This document shows positions 11,995-22,996 of a stretch of DNA of 64,000 bases, in pieces. Each line of letters opens with the position of its first letter. Position 1 is the stretch's first letter. This DNA comes from Proteles cristata cristata (taxonomy: Eukaryota > Chordata > Mammalia > Carnivora > Hyaenidae), in assembly GCA_017311185.1 (NCBI GenBank), contig JAESUZ010005113.1:62001-126000 (forward strand), in the 5' to 3' direction. The translations under genes and the position numbers were made by a program. The notes beneath the pieces are model-generated. The model was not told where the DNA came from. It saw only the letters and a program-made list of their open reading frames with translations, and ran no database searches.

Positions 11995-12605
11995 GCCCAC
12001 CCCTTGCTGCCAACTTTAAAGGCTGACTGCATCAAAGATTAATTTAAAAAAATTAAAATATCCAAAATACAAATGTCTTATAGATATAAAAGTTTATTCC
12101 TCACAGAAAATTACTCAGAAATTACATAATGGTTTGATAAAGTTGCCAAAACCCAAGTCTCTTCTAATTTCTCTGCCATCCATGTCATACTAAATAGTCG
12201 TAGATATTCTTAAGTTCGATTCCTCATGACACATTCAGCCAGCAGAAAAGGTAAAGGAGAAAAATGATACAATTTCTCTTTAATGACACATTCCAGGAGT
12301 CCTACAGAATAATTCTGTTTATAACATACTCATCATCAATTAATCACATGCAGCAAGGGAAGCTAAGAAATCTAATATTTATATGGAGTTGTCATAGGAC
12401 AAGGTAAGAGCATGAAAACATCTATAACTAAGGAAGAAGGGAGAATTGATATGAGGGGCAATCATCAGTCTGTGTTTCAGAGCATCATCTTAAGAATGAA
12501 CCAGTAAGAAGAAGGAAAAAATCAATGTCTATGTCCTTAGTGGAGAATTATAATCATCATTAAGTCCCCAAATAATCATTTCTCATAGAAAGGTAGAAAT
12601 CTGAA
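11995..12605 (-). other. probable 3' untranslated/flanking sequence of the butyrophilin-like gene
   Basis: Non-repetitive sequence directly downstream (minus strand) of the B30.2 stop codon. It contains one AATAAA on the minus strand at 12093-12098 and no other gene. That it is a 3'UTR is inferred from position only. Confidence 0.45.
12093..12098 (-). promoter_or_regulatory. candidate polyadenylation signal AATAAA
   Basis: AATAAA on the minus strand, about 510 bases after the B30.2 stop codon. Position and strand fit a terminator of the butyrophilin-like transcript, but the hexamer alone is weak evidence. Confidence 0.35.
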
Positions 12606-13150
12606 TTACAGGAATTGTCTGCTCTCCAACTCAGATGGACAGATGGTTAGGGAGCCTGAGTCAGGGAACCAAAGTCTGAAAAGTCGTCTTAGGACATCAC
12701 TGAATGTGTTCTGGGAGAAGGAGAAAATGTGAGATCCATCTGTAATATTAAAAAAAGATACATTTCCATCTTCACAATCCAGAAATATCCCCACACTAAG
12801 GGGTTTTTGCCTTATACTAAGTTGGATTTCTGGGGAAGTAAGGGCCCAATACTCTCCCTCATAGAGTCTGATGGCCCAGAAACCATCTTGTGGGGACACT
12901 ATGACCTGCCCCTTCCTTATTGTATTATCCCTACAAATTCCCAGGTCCCAGGAACATCCATCCTCAACCTTCACCTCCCAGTAGGATCTCCCTGAGCAAA
13001 TATGCAGCTGACCCAGTACACAGGGGAGGGAGTCAAATCTCTGAGTGGAGATGGGTAGAGACTGACATTTTTCTCACCAGGTTACTTGTCTTCTTTCTTT
13101 AGATAGCAAGAGGGAAGGATGGGCAGTGGTTGCATCCAGGGTCACATTTA
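12606..13150 (-). pseudogene. butyrophilin-like B30.2 (PRY-SPRY) terminal exon with an in-frame stop
   Basis: The 545-base exon starts after a polypyrimidine-CTACAG acceptor and enters in phase 1. The PRY part reads VNVTLDATTAHPSLLLS. After RRQVTW comes a TGA (13074-13076), and the frame then continues with EKCQSLP, QRFDSLPCVLG, SGRSYWEVKVEDGCSWDLGI, GFWAIRLYEGEYWAL, VGIFLDCEDGNVSFFNITDG and LTICPS before TAA (12606-12608). These are the canonical B30.2 landmarks in order at normal length. In butyrophilins this cytoplasmic domain binds ligands such as phosphoantigens or cytosolic partners. TGA probably replaces a Gly or similar codon (GGA to TGA). Translation from upstream exons would stop after 25 B30.2 residues, so the gene copy is probably dead or truncated. 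TRIM proteins also carry B30.2, but the transmembrane and heptad exons upstream favour butyrophilin. Which member it is cannot be told here. Confidence 0.88.
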
Positions 13151-13452
13151 CTGTAGACAAATGGACTATTTTTCTGGGAAGGATTTGAGTAGGCCTGAGC
13201 CAGAGGAGCCTCATTCTATCAGGGCTTCTCTTGCCATGGGTAGATCTGGCTCATCTCCAACCATCTTTTCCTGAGACTACCCCATACAGATCAAGATCCC
13301 TCCTCGGCCATCATATGCTTATGGAAGTAAGGCTCTTGGAAAGTATATTTGGAATTGCTTTGATTTTTAGCACATCATTTTACATAGCAGGCATTCATTT
13401 AAATTATCTTTGATAATAGGATTTTCCTATTATCAGAGTTCATAAAACTCAC
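13151..13452 (-). other. short intron before the B30.2 exon
   Basis: About 300 bases between the CTACAG acceptor of the B30.2 exon and the GTGAG donor of the 27-bp exon. No repeat was recognised. A short last intron is usual for butyrophilin genes. Confidence 0.5.
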
Positions 13453-13479
13453 CAGCTTATCAATCTGCATTCTTCCGGT
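13453..13479 (-). pseudogene. degenerate 27-bp exon upstream of B30.2
   Basis: Exactly 27 bases between a long polypyrimidine-CAG acceptor and a GTGAG donor, the length and position of the micro-exon before B30.2 in butyrophilins. In the phase-1 frame set by its neighbours it reads xRKNAD, then TGA and TAA, then A joining the GTA (Val) of the next exon. Splice sites look intact, but including it would stop translation. It may be a decayed copy of the 13933-13959 exon. Confidence 0.5.
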
Positions 13480-13932
13480 CTGAAAAAAAAAATAAAGAAA
13501 ACCTTTTACTTTATTTCCTTCACTATTTTCTCACATTGTCTTTTTCATTTCTCCCTGTCTTTGTCCAATTTCTTCTTCTGAATCCCTTAGATTTCCCTTT
13601 TTAATTCTGTATTATTTTCGTATTCTATTTTTAAAAAATAGGGCAGGTAGAAATATAGAAGCAACAAATGGTGGGAGGAAAAAAGAAGCAGGAAGGAGAA
13701 AACATAAAACCAAGTGAAAGGAAGGACAGAGAAGACAGAATAAAGAACATATTGAATGACATGAGTCTGCACTTCTGTGAGAATTTACTCCTTAAACTTA
13801 GAAAGCTAATGCTGCAAATGCTGTTTTGCCACATACACATTTTTGTCATATTTCTGCATACCAGCTTAGTGTTTTAGGACAGGATATGAGAAATGGAAGA
13901 ATGGAGGTTTCTGAGAGAGAAGTATTACTCAT
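13480..13932 (-). other. intronic sequence, no gene
   Basis: AT-rich with T- and A-runs. No recognisable repeat family or further exon. Confidence 0.45.
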
Positions 13933-13959
13933 CAGACTTGTATTGAGCCTTCCTCCTAT
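13933..13959 (-). pseudogene. second 27-bp butyrophilin micro-exon with a damaged donor
   Basis: After a TTTTCTCTCAG acceptor come 27 bases reading in phase 1 as xRRKAQYKS plus one base, resembling the WKKALxK-type segment encoded just before B30.2 in butyrophilins. The next bases are ATGAGT where GTGAGT is expected, so the donor has apparently mutated from GT to AT. Sequence and phase fit better than for the exon at 13453-13479, which makes this the likelier original exon. Confidence 0.5.
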
Positions 13960-14134
13960 CTGAGAGAAAATACACAAACACACACGTATGAGACATATTT
14001 TCTGAACATCTTAAAGATGATAAAATTAAAACTACACATCTGCCAATGTTTGTGTCTGTGTATTAAGCAAGTAAAGCCCATCAGAGAGTTCTTCAAGTCT
14101 TTAGTTCTATTGGAAATTAGCATCAGATCTCATT

Positions 14135-14990
14135 AAATAAGGAGGCCAGTGCACACCTAGTGAAAACTCACCATACTCTGAGCAAGGTCCAAACATTGCC
14201 CACTGCAGGGTAGAGACCCTTTTCAGACAAACAGCCTGAAGGATAGAGCCAAAACACAGCCACAGAGTGCTTGCAGCATACACCAGAGACGCTTCCTGAA
14301 GCTCCAGGCTCTATATAACACTATATGACCTCTTCTTCATAAAGCCATTACTCTCAAAAGTAGGGAACATAACAAGCTTTTATAACACTCAGAGGAAGAT
14401 GGAGATTTAGGAAAAAATGGCAAAACAGTGAAATTCTTCCCAAATGTAACAAGATAAGGCCACAGCTAGAAATCTGATCAAAACAGATATAGATAATATG
14501 ACTGATGGAAAAATTAAAGCAACAATCATAAGGTTATTTGCCAGGCTTGAGAAGAGAATGGCAGATGTCAACAAGGTCCTTAGCACACAGGTAAAAGAGT
14601 TAAAAAAAAAACTAATCCGAAATGAAAAATACTATAACTGAAAATTTAATGAGCCTGGATGCATTGAACACAAGGATGGGAGGAGCAGAGGGACGAATAA
14701 GTGATATAGAAGATAAAACAATGGAAAATGATGAAGCTGCACAAAAAGTGAGAAGGAGGAATTATGCAACATGAGAATAGACAGGGAACTCAGTGACTCC
14801 ATGAAACATAACAGCACTGGTATTATAGGAATCCCACAAGAAGAGAGAAAGGGGACAGAAAATGTGTTTGAAGAAATAAAAACTAAAAACTTCCTTATTC
14901 TGGGTAAGGAAACAGACATTTTTCAAATCCAGGAGGTACAGAGAACTTCCATGAAAATCAACAAAAGCAGTCAAATACCAAGATATACTG
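14135..14990 (+). mobile_element. older L1, end of 5'UTR and ORF1 remnant
   Basis: Plus-strand L1. AAAACAGATATAGATAATAT and a coiled-coil region are followed by NSTGIIGIPQEERKGTENVF and FLILGKETDIFQIQEVQRTS, the conserved ORF1 RNA-binding block (14.8-14.95 kb). Broken by stops; the 3' part is missing. Confidence 0.75.
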
Positions 14991-15033
14991 TGTTTTTGTT
15001 TGTTTGTTCTTTATTTTTCTTTTTCAAATATTT

Positions 15034-15092
15034 GTTTTAAAGTTTACTTAGTTAACATGCAGTGCAATACTGGTTTCAGAAGTAGAATTTAG
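15034..15092 (-). mobile_element. L1 3'-end scrap
   Basis: AGTTTACTTAGTTAACATGC and GGTTTCAGAAGTAGAATTTA match carnivore L1 3' termini. Only about 60 bases remain before the next repeat. Confidence 0.55.
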
Positions 15093-15200
15093 TGCTGAGC
15101 TGTCTGCACAAAGCCAGATGCGGGCTCAAACCCACTAACCGTGAGATCATGACCTGAGCTAAAGTTGGTCCCTTTTCCCACTGAGCTACCCAGGTGCCCC
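15093..15200 (-). mobile_element. truncated felid SINE
   Basis: Head and tRNA-like body only (GATCATGACCTGAGCTAAAG to CCCAGGTGCCCC); tail and TC tract are absent. Confidence 0.8.
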
Positions 15201-17479
15201 ATTTGGTTCTTTTTTATAATTCCTATTTCTGTATTGATATTTTTATCTTGTTCTTTTGATATTCTCTGTATTTCTTTTAGTTATTTGGTTATTTGTCTGA
15301 TTTTCCTTCAGTTTTTTGGCACATATTTAAGACTGCCGTTTATGTCTTTGCCTAGTAAGTCTGATGTCTATGCTTCTCTGATATGGTCTGCCAATTTATT
15401 TTCTTTATTTGAATTAGTAATGTTTTATTGTTACTTTGTATGCCCTTAATTTTTAGTTTTTGTTGAAATTTGGACATTTGAAAGCCTTTCCTTTCCCCGG
15501 TCTTTGCTGACTCTTTCTGTGCCAAGGAATTCCCTCACTGATTAGTTGGGCATGATCTGGGCCTAGGGAAAATATCAAAATGAAAGCTTAACGTTTTCTC
15601 AGGTCTTTTCTGAGCATGTGTCTTATGTGAACCTTCATATGTCTTTCTCAGTTTCTCCCATGGACCTGACTACTATTAAATGCTTTAACTTTCCAAGGAG
15701 CTTCCCCCACCCCCACTCCCACTTATCCTCTGGGCCTGAGATTCTCTATTGTATGTTTCCACCCATAATCACTTGCCAAAAGTGTTTCTGGGTCTAGTCT
15801 CCCTTCCACTTCCTTTACCAAATGCATGCTTCTTTTTTCTTATCTAAGATCCAAATTAGGTGAGACAGATACCAGTCCTATAGGTAGCCCTCAGGCATGT
15901 TAGAATATTGGAAATACGGTCTGCTTTGCTCCTTGGTCTGTTTCCAGACCAAAACTACATCAGAGGAGAGAGGAGGTGGGGTAAGAGGAAAATGCTTACA
16001 TATGCTACAAACTTTCTTATCATTTGAACATATTTCAGTCTTGATTGGACATTCATTTGGTTGCTGAAGACCTTTGTTTTCCAGAGCTCTCAAAAATTTA
16101 GTTCAGCCCATTTCTGTGGTTTTTAAAAATTTTTTAAAAATTTTTATTGAGGATCAAAGCCTTGGAGTGTCATACTCTGCCATTTTGCTTGCATCATTTT
16201 CTCTCTTATTTCTTAAAGTTTCTCAGTCATCTTTTGGATGGATAAACTTATCCTCTATTAGAATCATTAGGACTAATATCTCACCTTAAGTTTTTTGGAA
16301 AACCTGCTTCATTGTTGCCTTTGGTTCTGAAAGAATGTTTTTGAAAACTACACTAATGGCAAAAAATGTTTAATGTTAGTTTATTTTTAAAGATTTTTAA
16401 AAATTATCTTTAAAATTCAATAGCAATGCTTGAGTTTGTTTTAGAGTTTGTTTTTATAGGTCTGGGGTGTTTTTTGGGTTTTTTTTGTACTTTGAATTTT
16501 GTCCACTATTTTGATTTTATTTTTATTTTTATTTTCTTCACTCTTCTTGATTTTAAAGATTCTAAATCAACAATAAAAAATGTTCAATCTTTTTTGTCTG
16601 GCACTTCTACCACGTTTTTGTCATCCTTTTTATTTTAAAAGAAAACTATAAAAATTCTCTATATTTTTCTTTTTCTTCAATATTCTTTACAAAGTTTTCA
16701 CTTCATCTATTTTCTTTATTTTTCATTCTTTTAAAATTTCTCTTCTGATTTCAATGAACCCTTGTCAAATTCCTTTTTTTTTTCAATTTCTGTCTTTTGT
16801 ATTTGCATTTTTTATTCAAAGTGGCTTTTTTTCATGTTTCCAAAGCTTATTTAACGATATTTAACACAGTTTGCAGTGTGATATAACTGTTTTCTTTAGT
16901 TTTATACTTAATTTGAGAGACTTTTTCGTTTGCACAGTGGACTTAGTTTGCATTTTCTGACCTTTGGTTACAGTCTTATATGACAGTGGCTTAGGTGTTT
17001 CTCTTTATTTTTATGTATTCAATGGACAGAGTTTCTATATCAAGAGTGTTTTCATCTGTCACTTATGTTCTCATCTTTGCAGTTGTTTCATTAATGGTGT
17101 TGGCAACAGGGAGAGCAAGTATTGCCTATCTTTTTATTCCCTTTGATTCCAACAATCCTTAATTTCTCCCTTTTAGTTGATTCTCTCCTCCTTTCTTTTC
17201 TTTGTTGAACTGATTTTTTTCCCAGAGACAATGGTTCTCCTGGGCTGCTACTTTGCTTCCCACAGAGTTTAAAGTCCCTTTTCCACATTTAGATTTTTAT
17301 ATACCAGGTCCCAATCTTTGTTTAGTCATTTTCTTTTCTATTTAATTTAATTAATTTTTTGTGAGACTAATTTCCTCTTGTTTAACTTACTTATTATTCT
17401 AGGATCTGATTTGTAGGTTGCCCTGTATGTAGACAATCATAATATCTACAAATAGAGAATGTCTTGTTTCTTCTTTTCC
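15201..17479. other. T-rich old repeat/intergenic sequence, no gene
   Basis: Mostly T- and AT-rich. The 15.2-15.5 kb stretch (GTTGAAATTTGGACATTTGA) looks like very old dispersed repeat, family unassigned. The hydrophobic open frames here are products of T-richness. No exon, promoter or RNA gene recognised. Confidence 0.45.
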
Positions 17480-19097
17480 AATATGTGTATTTTTATTTAT
17501 TTTTCTTGCCATATTGATCTTGCTAGAACCTCTATATATTTAATTAGACTAATGAAGGCAGGCATCCTTGTCTGATTCTTGTTCTTAGAGGAAAAAATTA
17601 TGCAGTTTTTTTGTCATTAAGCATGATGTTAACTGTAGGTTTTTAGTAGATGCTCTTTATCAGGTTAAAGACTATCACTTATATTTCTAGTTTGTTGATA
17701 GTTTACGTGAATGAAAGTATGGATATCGATTTCTTAATTTAATGTGTTTTATATCTTTATTGTGATAATCACATTCTTCTTTTTTAGACTGTGATATGGC
17801 AAATTAATATATATAAATTAATATATTAATATATAATTAATATATTAAATATTATATTTAAATATATTAAATTATATTTATATTTAAATATATATTATTT
17901 ATATAAATATAATATATATATTAATATATGTAATATTTATAATAAATATCTATAATAAATATTTAAATATACATTATTTATATATTTATATATAAATATT
18001 AATTATTTTATTTAAATATTAATATTATTAAATATTATATTTAAATATATAATTTATATATTTATATATAATATTTATATTAATATATAATATTTATAAT
18101 AAATATGTAAAATTATATATATAATTATATATATAATTTTATATATAAAAATATATAAAATTAAATATATTAAATTAAATTATATTTAAATATATTAAAT
18201 TATATTTAATATTAAATATATTAACATTAAATTAATATATTACATTTATATATATTAATTTACCATATCATATATATATATATATTTAATGTTGGACCAG
18301 TTTTGCATTACTGGTCCTGACTTTGCCATAATGCATTATCTTTTTCAGTATTGCTGTACTTACTTGCTAGTAGTTCTTGAGAATTTTTTTCTATGTTCTT
18401 GTGGAATATTGGCCTATGCTTTTCTTTTAGAATCTTTATCTGATTTTTATATCATGATAATGTTGGTTTTATAAAGTGACATAAAATATTTTTCTATCTC
18501 TTCTATATTCTGTAAGTGGTTTGTGGATTAAAGTTATTTCATCTTCAAATGTTCACTAGAATTCCCAACGGAGCCAACTGGGTTTGGATTTTTGTCTTCT
18601 GAGAAATTTTAAACTACAAATTAAATTTACTTAATAGATATAGGATTATTCAGATTATTTGTTTTTTAATAAGTTTTGTAGTTGGCATCTCTCAAGAATT
18701 TACCATTTCTTATAAGCTGTTGAATATATGCACTTGAATTTCATAATAGGTCTTTAGTGTTTTGCATTCTTTCACTTTACTCTTGGTAATTTGTGCCTTC
18801 TTAAATATATATATTATTTACTTGAGAGTTTAGCTAGAGGTTGATCACTTTCATTGTTTTTTCAAAGTACAAACTTAGTTATTAATTTCTCTACTCTTTT
18901 TCTGCTTTCTAATTCATTGATTTCTGATATTATCTGATATTATCTGTATTATTATTTGTTACTTTCTAATTGCTTTGGGTTTATTTTTTCACTTAAAGAA
19001 TTCTTTAATGTGGAGTTTTACATAATTAATTTGAGAATTGTGTTGAATACAAGAATGTAATTTAATAAAATTTTCTCTAAGTACTGGTTTTTAACAT
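17480..19097 (-). mobile_element. ancient L1 ORF2 remnant, split by an AT-rich expansion
   Basis: The minus strand shows eroded L1 reverse-transcriptase sequence on both sides of the AT tract: GCATGATGTTAACTGTAGGT near 17.62 kb, and the GTTGGACCAGTTTTGCATTA region at 18.29 kb onward. Divergence is high, so this is an old mammalian L1. Confidence 0.6.
17798..18289. repeat. AT-rich expansion of TATATTAAAT-like units
   Basis: About 490 bases almost wholly A and T, with recurring TATATTAAAT, ATTTAAATAT and TTATATATA words and many self-complementary stretches. Both edges share the phrase ATATGGCAAATTAATATA / its reverse (TATTAATTTACCATATCATA), so the block is roughly palindromic. Confidence 0.85.
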
Positions 19098-19255
19098 TTT
19101 AAGTAATTATTTATTTTTGAGAGAGAGAGACAGTGTGAGCAGGGAAAGAGCAGAGTGAGAGGGAGACACAGGATCTGAAGCAGACTCCAAGCTCTGAGGT
19201 GTCAGCACATGAGTGGGAGTCAGATGCTCAGCTGACTGAGCCACCCAGACACTCT
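19098..19255 (-). mobile_element. internally deleted felid SINE
   Basis: Normal tail and GA tract, then part of the tRNA-like body is missing before GACTGAGCCACCCAGACACT. Confidence 0.85.
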
Positions 19256-19475
19256 AATTTCTGACATTCCTAGTTTTCCTCTGCTCTCATTTTCCTTTAG
19301 TCTGAAGAACTTTCTTTGTCATTTCTTTTAGAATAAATCTCCTAGTGATGAAGTCTCCCGGTTTTCCTTCATCTGATAATATCTTAATTTACCTACATTC
19401 TTAAATGATTTGAGGAGGAGCATATAAAATTATGGGTTGATATTTTTCGTTTTAGTGATTTATTTATTATTTTTG
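19256..19475 (-). mobile_element. ancient L1 fragment
   Basis: The text around CCTAGTGATGAAGTCTCCCG matches eroded L1 ORF2 sequence (minus strand) and continues the L1 interrupted by the SINE. Confidence 0.45.
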
Positions 19476-19865
19476 TTCAACATGCACATTTTATTATTTA
19501 TTATTTATTTGAGTACAATTAACATGCAGTGTTATATAAGCTTAAGGTGTGCAATATAACGACTCAATAATTTTATACATTTCTCAGTGCTTATCAGGAT
19601 AAGTGCACCCTTAATCCCCTTTATCTATTTCATCCATCCCCTTGCCTGCCACCCCTCTGGCAACCACTGTTTTGTTTGCTGTACTCAAAGTTTCATATTT
19701 TGTTTATCTCTTTTTATGCTTTGGATTTCGGTTCAATTTATTTCTTAAATTCCAAATACAATGAAATTGTATGGTGTTTAACTTTCTTTGACATATTTCA
19801 TACCCTCTAGGTCCATTCATGTTGTTGCAAATGGAAAATTTAATTTTTTGTTATGGCTAATATTC

Positions 19866-19868
<3 letters not shown>

Positions 19869-19912
<44 letters not shown>
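19869..19912. repeat. (GT)n microsatellite
   Basis: About 22 uninterrupted GT units inside the L1 3' region. Likely length-polymorphic. Confidence 0.95.
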
Positions 19913-19915
<3 letters not shown>

Positions 19916-20372
19916 TACATCTTCTTATCCATTCATCTATTGATGGACACTTGGGTTGCTTTTATATATTGGCTATTGTTAAAAAAAAATGCTGCAGTAA
20001 GCATAGGGGTGCATATATCTTTTTGAATTAGTGTTTTGTTTTCTTTGGGTGAATATTCAATAGTGGAATTAGTGGATCATATGATATGTCAATATTTAGT
20101 CTTTTTGATGAATCTCCATGCTGTTTTTCATAGTGGCTGCACCACTGTACATTCCCACCAACAGTACATGAAGGTTTTTTTTCTCCACATCTTTGCCAAG
20201 TTGTTAATTTTTTACTTAATATTAGCTCTTTCTATATGTGTAAGGTAATACCTCTTTATGGTTTTGATATGCATTTCCCTGGTGATTATTGATGCTGAGC
20301 TTTTTTTTCATGTGTGCATTGTCCAACTATGTCTTTGGAAAACTGCTTTTTTAAATCCTCTGCCCATTTTTT

Positions 20373-20665
20373 TTTTTACAAATAGTTTATTGCCAAATTA
20401 GTTTCCACATAACACTCAGTGCTCATCCCCACAAGTGTCCTCCTCCATGCCCATCCCTCCTCCCCCCCACATCCATCAGTCCTCAGTTTTTGTCAGCATT
20501 CAAGAGTCTCTCATGGTTTGCCTCTCTCCCTTTCCCCCACCATTTCCGCCCTTCTTCTCCCCCTTGTTCCTCCATCAAGTTCCTCCTAATCCTCCTATAC
20601 GTGCAAACATATGATATTTGTCCTTCTCTGCCTGACTTATTTCGCTCAGCATAACACACATGTAC
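20373..20665 (-). mobile_element. nested 5'-truncated young L1
   Basis: Flanked by TCCTCTGCCCATTTTTT at 20356-20372 and 20666-20682. Carries only about 290 bases of the 3' end (ACAAATAGTTTATTGCCAAA onward). Confidence 0.9.
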
Positions 20666-20795
20666 TCCTCTGCCCATTTTTTAACCAGATGGTTTATTTG
20701 GTGTTATTTTCTTCTAGGGTTTTTATGGTCTTTAAACCATTTTGAGTTTATTTTTGTGTATGGTGTTAGAAAGTGGTTCAGTTATTTGTGACAGT

Positions 20796-21215
20796 ATGTA
20801 TGGACTTAGAGGATATTATGCTAAGTGAAATTAGTCAGGGGGGAAAAACATAATTTCACTTTATTTGGAATCTGAAAAAATACGAATAAACAAAATGCAG
20901 AATCAGACCTATCTCTAAACATAGAGAACAAACTGATGATTGCCAAAGGGGAGGGGAATGGGAGATGAGCCAAATGGGTGATGGGGAGTTGGAGATACAT
21001 GCTTCCAGTTATGAAATGAATAAACCACAGGAATAAAAGGCACAGCATAAGGAATATAATCAATGTTATTATAATAGCATTTTATGGTGATAGATGGAAT
21101 ATACACTTGTGGTGAGCATAGTATAATGTACAAATTGAGCAAATCATTATGTTATACACCTGAAACTAATGTATCATTGTTTTCCAACTAAAGTCAAATA
21201 AAAAACTTTTAAAAA
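20796..21215 (+). mobile_element. L1 3'UTR, plus orientation
   Basis: GGATATTATGCTAAGTGAAA, AGTCAAATAAAAAACTTTT and a polyadenylation region form an L1 3' end facing opposite to the previous L1, which gives a tail-outward pair. Confidence 0.75.
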
Positions 21216-21444
21216 TCACCTATATGTTATATCCTTAGGCCAAGCTAGCAGATAGTTGTCAGAATAGTGGTTGTTTATAGATAAGGGAGTAGTTATTGGG
21301 AAGGACAAGAAGGACCTTTTTTGTGTGTGTGTCTTTGATGTTTTATTTCCTAATCTTTTTGGTAACATAGGTATGTCCAGTTCATAGTAACTCAGTGTAA
21401 CACTTGTGTTTGTGGTTGTGTAACAAATGTAACACTGTGATTGT
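21216..21444. other. no gene seen
   Basis: Short non-coding interval of unassigned origin. Confidence 0.4.
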
Positions 21445-21925
21445 TAGCTTTGAGGAGGTAATAAAATGTTACAGATTTGTGTCCCCCAGAAATTCATATG
21501 TTAAAGTTTTATCTCACTTTGCCTCAGAATGTGTTTTTATTTAGAAATAGCACTGTTGCAAATGTAATTAGTCAAGAAGGAGTTGTTATTCCATAATCCA
21601 ATGTGACAGGTACGTTTATGTAAAGAAGAAATTTGGGCACAGAGACAGACATGCAAAAAGGAACATAGTGTGAAGAGACATGGGGAGAACGCCTTGTGAA
21701 GATAAAGTCAGAGATCTGTAATTCAAGGAATGACACAGATTGCCACCAAACCACCAGAAGAGACATGGAATAGATTCTTTTTTATCACACTCAAAGGAAT
21801 CAACTCTGCAGACATCTTGATTGCTGACTTATTTCCTCAGGAATTGTGAGACAATAAGTTTCTGTTATTTAAGCTACCTCGTTTTTGGTACTTTGTTATG
21901 GCAACCCTAGCAAATGAAATACAAA
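21445..21925 (+). mobile_element. MLT1-like solo LTR (ERVL-MaLR)
   Basis: The order of landmarks fits a MaLR LTR: TTTGTGTCCCCCAGAAATTC, CCATAATCCAATGTGACAGG, AATTTGGGCACAGAGACAGA, GTGAGACAATAAGTTTCTGT and GGCAACCCTAGCAAATGAAA at the end. It is an old endogenous retroviral LTR with no adjoining viral genes. Confidence 0.75.
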
Positions 21926-22014
21926 TCCTTATAAATAAGCTTTAATTATAGTGATAACAAGATCTCATTTTTATGCTTATTTTCTTCGTTCATTTCTCTT
22001 TTTGAAAAAATTTT

Positions 22015-22228
22015 TAAATATTTTTACTATTTATTTATTTTTGAGAGACAGAGAGACAGAGCATGAGCAGGGGAAGGATAGAGGGAGAAGAAGACACAGA
22101 ATCTGACGCAGGCTCCAGGCTCTGAGCTGTCAGCGCAGAGCCTGACATGGGGCTCAAACTCAGCAACTGCAAGATCATGACCTGAGCTGAAGTCAGCCAC
22201 TTAACCAACTGAGCCACCCAGGAACCCC
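22015..22228 (-). mobile_element. felid tRNA-derived SINE
   Basis: Complete minus-strand copy flanked by CTCTTTTTGAAAAA / CTCTTTTTTGAAAAA repeats. Confidence 0.92.
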
Positions 22229-22448
22229 TCTTTTTTGAAAAATTTAATAATCCAATCTTACCTGAATGTAGGTGGAGAAAGGGAAAGGAATCTTTTATTT
22301 GGATTCTTAGGTTTATGGGGGAATAAGTGACAGAAGCATAATATTAAATTAATATTTTATATTATAATAACATGTCAGACATAATAATTTTTATATTATA
22401 AATAACTTTTTATTAACTTCCCAAAAAGTTATATTTTCGGTCATTATC
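22229..22448. other. no gene seen
   Basis: AT-rich unassigned sequence between a SINE and an L1 insertion. Confidence 0.4.
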
Positions 22449-22465
22449 ATGTTTTTTAAGTTTTT

Positions 22466-22979
22466 TTAATTTATTTTTTAGAGTGGTTTTTTAAATTATT
22501 TAAAAAAATTTTTGTAAGGGAAATCTGCATTTATTTATTTATTTAAATTAAAAAAAATTTTTTTACAAATAGTTTATTGTCAAGTTGGTTTCCATATAAC
22601 ATCCAGTGCTCATCCCCACAAGTGCCCCCCTCCATGCCCATCTCCCCCGTCCCCCCTCACACCCTTAAGTCCTCGGTTTGTTCTCAGCATTCAAGAGTCT
22701 CTCATGGTTTGCCTCTCTCCCTTTCCCCCACCATTTCCCCCCTCAGCATAGGAGCACATGTACTCCAATGTCCATAGCAGCACTCTCAACAATAGCCAAA
22801 ACATGGAAAGAGCCTAAGTGTCCATCAACGGACGAATGGATCAAGAAGATGTGGTTTATCTATACATGGAATACTACATGGCAATGAGAAAGAATGAAAT
22901 CTGGCCATGTGTAGCAACATGGATGGACCTTGAGGGTGTTATGCTGAGCGAAATAAGTCAGGCAGAGAAGGACAAATAT
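22466..22979 (-). mobile_element. L1 insertion with 5' inversion (twin priming)
   Basis: A perfect 17-bp duplication ATGTTTTTTAAGTTTTT (22449-22465 and 22980-22996) encloses a minus-strand L1 3' end (up to about 22743) joined to an inverted plus-strand upstream L1 segment (22744-22979, GCATAGGAGCACATGTACTC to GGACAAATAT). This is the textbook product of twin priming. Confidence 0.93.
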
Positions 22980-22996
22980 ATGTTTTTTAAGTTTTT

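Larger units (their letters stand above)
19476..20795 (-). mobile_element. L1 3' portion (ORF2 end and 3'UTR)
   Basis: Begins at the L1 3' end (GTACAATTAACATGCAGTGT) and runs into ORF2 (CATTCCCACCAACAGTACAT, the end of ORF2). Contains a (GT)n tract and a younger nested L1 piece. Confidence 0.8.

Noticed and set aside
12606..12974. Treating the 122-codon B30.2 frame as a stand-alone small protein
   Set aside because: The apparent start codon is a GTG (Val of YWEV) inside the domain. The coding frame clearly extends upstream to a splice acceptor and is interrupted by TGA.
13960..14130. Possible further heptad exon at TTTTCTGAACATC (about 14016)
   Set aside because: The AG/GT spacing gives about 16 bases, not 21, and the phase is wrong.
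21445..21925. Complete endogenous retrovirus
   Set aside because: Only a solo LTR is visible; no gag, pol or env sequence adjoins it.
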